A DNA stretch of 64,000 bases from Blastomyces gilchristii SLH14081 (taxonomy: Eukaryota > Ascomycota > Eurotiomycetes > Onygenales > Ajellomycetaceae). Shown piece by piece: positions 62,361-64,000 of this stretch. The notes under the pieces were generated by a model that made no database searches, was not told the origin of the DNA, and was given only the letters and a program-made list of their open reading frames with translations. The DNA is taken from NCBI RefSeq assembly GCF_000003855.2, contig NW_003101663.1:1035121-1099120 (forward strand). The letters are read 5' to 3'. The translations under genes were made by a program, and so were the position numbers. Positions within the stretch are counted from its first letter, which is position 1. Every line of letters begins with the position of its first letter.

Positions 62361-63926
62361 ATATTAATTCAAGAACTTGTCAAGAATAAAAATTTTTCAA
62401 TTTTAATATCTTTATAAATAATGTCTGATTACTACTGAGCTTCTTATAAGTGTCTCTGTAACTTCTCTAATTACTTTTTATTAACTAATAAAGTAGAGAT
62501 ATTATTATCTATAATAGTATCTTCATCTCTCTCAGCTCTGTCACTGCATCTAATCTTTAAGTCAGTAGCTAACTCTGTGTCTCTCTCAGATCAGTCTCTT
62601 ACTCTCAGTAGTGTAGTCTCACTCTTTACTGTAAGTCTCTCTATAAGTAATTTCTTACAGACTCTAGTTAATAGTTTCTGTAAAGCTCTTAGTACTGTCA
62701 GTATTTTCTGCAGCTCTGTGAGTCTATAATTATCTCTTCTCTATCTGCACAATCTCTGATCAGGTATATACAAGTATGTCTAGATTCTCTATTAATAGTT
62801 CTCATACTGTGATGCATTTTTGTAATTTCATTATCAATGAGAGATAAGTCTTCAAATATCTGTAAAATTCAGATAATTAAGACAATATGAATACTATGAA
62901 TTTGTGATGAGAGTGAATCTAAATAGATGAGTTCTCTCTTCACATCTTCATTATTTTCAGACTGAATACTTCAGCACAACTAGACTGGCCGCCGGGACCA
63001 TGAATTTCACGTTTGGTCCCATTTGGTCTGGTCCCATACATTTCTTGGCGTGAATCCCGCTGGGACTGGCTATCAAAAAAACATGTAAAGTGACTATATA
63101 TCAGATCTTAAAATGGAACCATGACTTGAAAAAAATGAGAAAGTGGTTCTATTTGGTCTCATTTAGTCTCATTCTTGGCATAAAGTTACTATTTTTAGAC
63201 ATTTTAAGATTTTTTTTAGACTATTTTTAATTTTTTAAAAAGTAACACTTTTTGGTAACGCTCAAATGAGATTTAAAGTCATTTAAAGCAATAAAAATAA
63301 TTTAAATTGAGAAGTGGAAATCATGGTCTCATTTGGAAAATGTGACAAGAGTAGACAGTAAGTCCCACTGAGACAGTATGGGACTACTATCTAATGTTAA
63401 AACTGTGTAATGGGATCAGTCGAATTGGTAATGGGACTATCAAAAAATCTGGTCCTGGTCCCAGACATGGTCACACGGTCAGTCTAAGCACAACTGAAGA
63501 AGTAGATACAGCTTCATAAGAAATATCTGATTATATACACAGATAATCAGTTCTCAAGACTCTGCTATAACTGTATATACTATAATATTCAGCTTTTTTA
63601 AAGTCTGTGCATTTCTGACAGTCTTTATATCAAATGTAATAATTATCTGTATTATAGATATGATACTCTCTACTTCTTTAAAGAGATAAATTAATAGTTG
63701 TGACTTGTGAGAGAATTGAGTGTCACAGATATTGAGAATATAAGTGTGAGATTTCTTTATTTTTTCTTTATTAATCTCTAAATTGTGCTTACAGTTCTGT
63801 TTTTATTTTCTTTATTTTTTAACTTTTTAATGAGAATATGATTTCTTCTTCTCTTTGTATACACTGCAGACTGTTCATCTTAGTAGAAACTCATCATCTT
63901 TATAGACTAGAGTTTATAAATGACAG
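62361..63926 (-). repeat. 5' LTR of gypsy Z, split by MITE-3
   Basis: Aligns with 27,870-28,920 in two pieces, 62,361-62,980 and 63,495-63,926. At the MITE insertion point the other LTR has the empty site, cttcagtgtaactgagag near 28,490. The outer end abuts an (ATT)n run. Confidence 0.8.
62981..63486 (-). mobile_element. hAT-derived MITE-3 (506 bp)
   Basis: The same length and content as MITE-1 but reversed: TAGACTGGCCGCCGGGACC at the left, CGGTCAGTCTA at the right. Perfect 8-bp duplication AGCACAAC at 62,973-62,980 and 63,487-63,494. It keeps much CpG (cggcgtgaatcccgc-type), so it is a recent or lightly mutated insertion. It contains aagtaacactttttggtaac near 63,240. Confidence 0.95.
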
Positions 63927-63928
63927 TT

Positions 63929-64000
63929 ATTATTATTATTATTATTCTTTCATTATACTCATATGCAAGCGGAGCTTATGATGAGTCCTTGTGTGATGTT
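63929..64000. repeat. (ATT)n run plus shared segment, runs off the window
   Basis: Six or seven ATT units, then the same 54-base string as at 9067-9120, here with CpG and GG retained (gcaagcggagcttatgatga). It is therefore a less mutated copy of the repeat that continues past the right edge. Confidence 0.6.

Noticed and set aside
1..64000. An alternative genetic code with TGA as Trp
   Set aside because: TGA is frequent in place of Trp, but TAG and TAA also appear at conserved codons and differ between copies, and catalytic Asps are lost by G-to-A; mutation explains it better.

Overview
This window looks like a gene-free, AT-rich repeat compartment from a filamentous fungus, most likely a Pezizomycotina ascomycete. 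I infer this from the element families (Tad1-like LINE, hAT, Ty3/gypsy), one fungal-type intron with a TACTAAC branch site, and pervasive C-to-T/G-to-A decay between copies of each family. CpG is almost absent, coding frames are broken at former Trp/Arg/Gln codons, and Asp-to-Asn changes hit catalytic sites. That is what repeat-induced point mutation (RIP) or a similar cytosine-deamination process produces. I found no intact host gene, no tRNA, no rRNA and no CRISPR array.

Left part (1-27.9 kb). A Ty3/gypsy element on the minus strand (family Y) is split in its reverse transcriptase by a 5.87-kb hAT transposon (hAT-1, 1786-7651, 8-bp target duplication GTAGTCTA). Then come a short CpG-bearing segment, an (ATT)n-flanked repeat, a tandem duplication and a decayed gypsy gag. 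Two minus-strand Tad1-like LINEs follow (12.0-16.9 kb and 19.4-25.5 kb). A partial hAT copy (hAT-2) lies between them, inserted in the 5' end of the first LINE. A 506-bp non-autonomous hAT derivative (MITE-1) abuts a small island of unmutated, CpG-containing sequence (27,004-27,485).

Right part (27.9-63.9 kb). This is one nested set of insertions, and target-site duplications prove the order. Gypsy Z (minus strand, about 1.05-kb LTRs at 27.87-28.92 and 62.36-63.93 kb) is split near its integrase C-terminus by hAT-4, whose two ends lie 28.6 kb apart and carry the same 8-bp duplication GACTCAAT. Into hAT-4 went two copies of a gypsy-type retrotransposon, here called R (R1 29,560-43,588; R2 44,908-53,093; 4-bp duplications), and one MITE. 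R1 in turn received hAT-3 (30,733-36,488, GTCACAGA). MITE-3 sits in the gypsy Z 5' LTR (AGCACAAC).

The most interesting biology is inside the elements. R carries an extra antisense, apparently spliced gene between the pol 3' end and the 3' LTR. It encodes a Ser/Thr-rich region, a Cys-rich module resembling the fungal DUF3716 type, and a short helical tail. The hAT family carries a conserved opposite-strand ORF in its first kilobase. It also carries a 13-nt motif (TTTTTGATAACACT and variants) that recurs in its introns and in its MITEs. Both R copies keep a CpG-rich 5' LTR while the 3' LTR of the same element has lost most CpGs.
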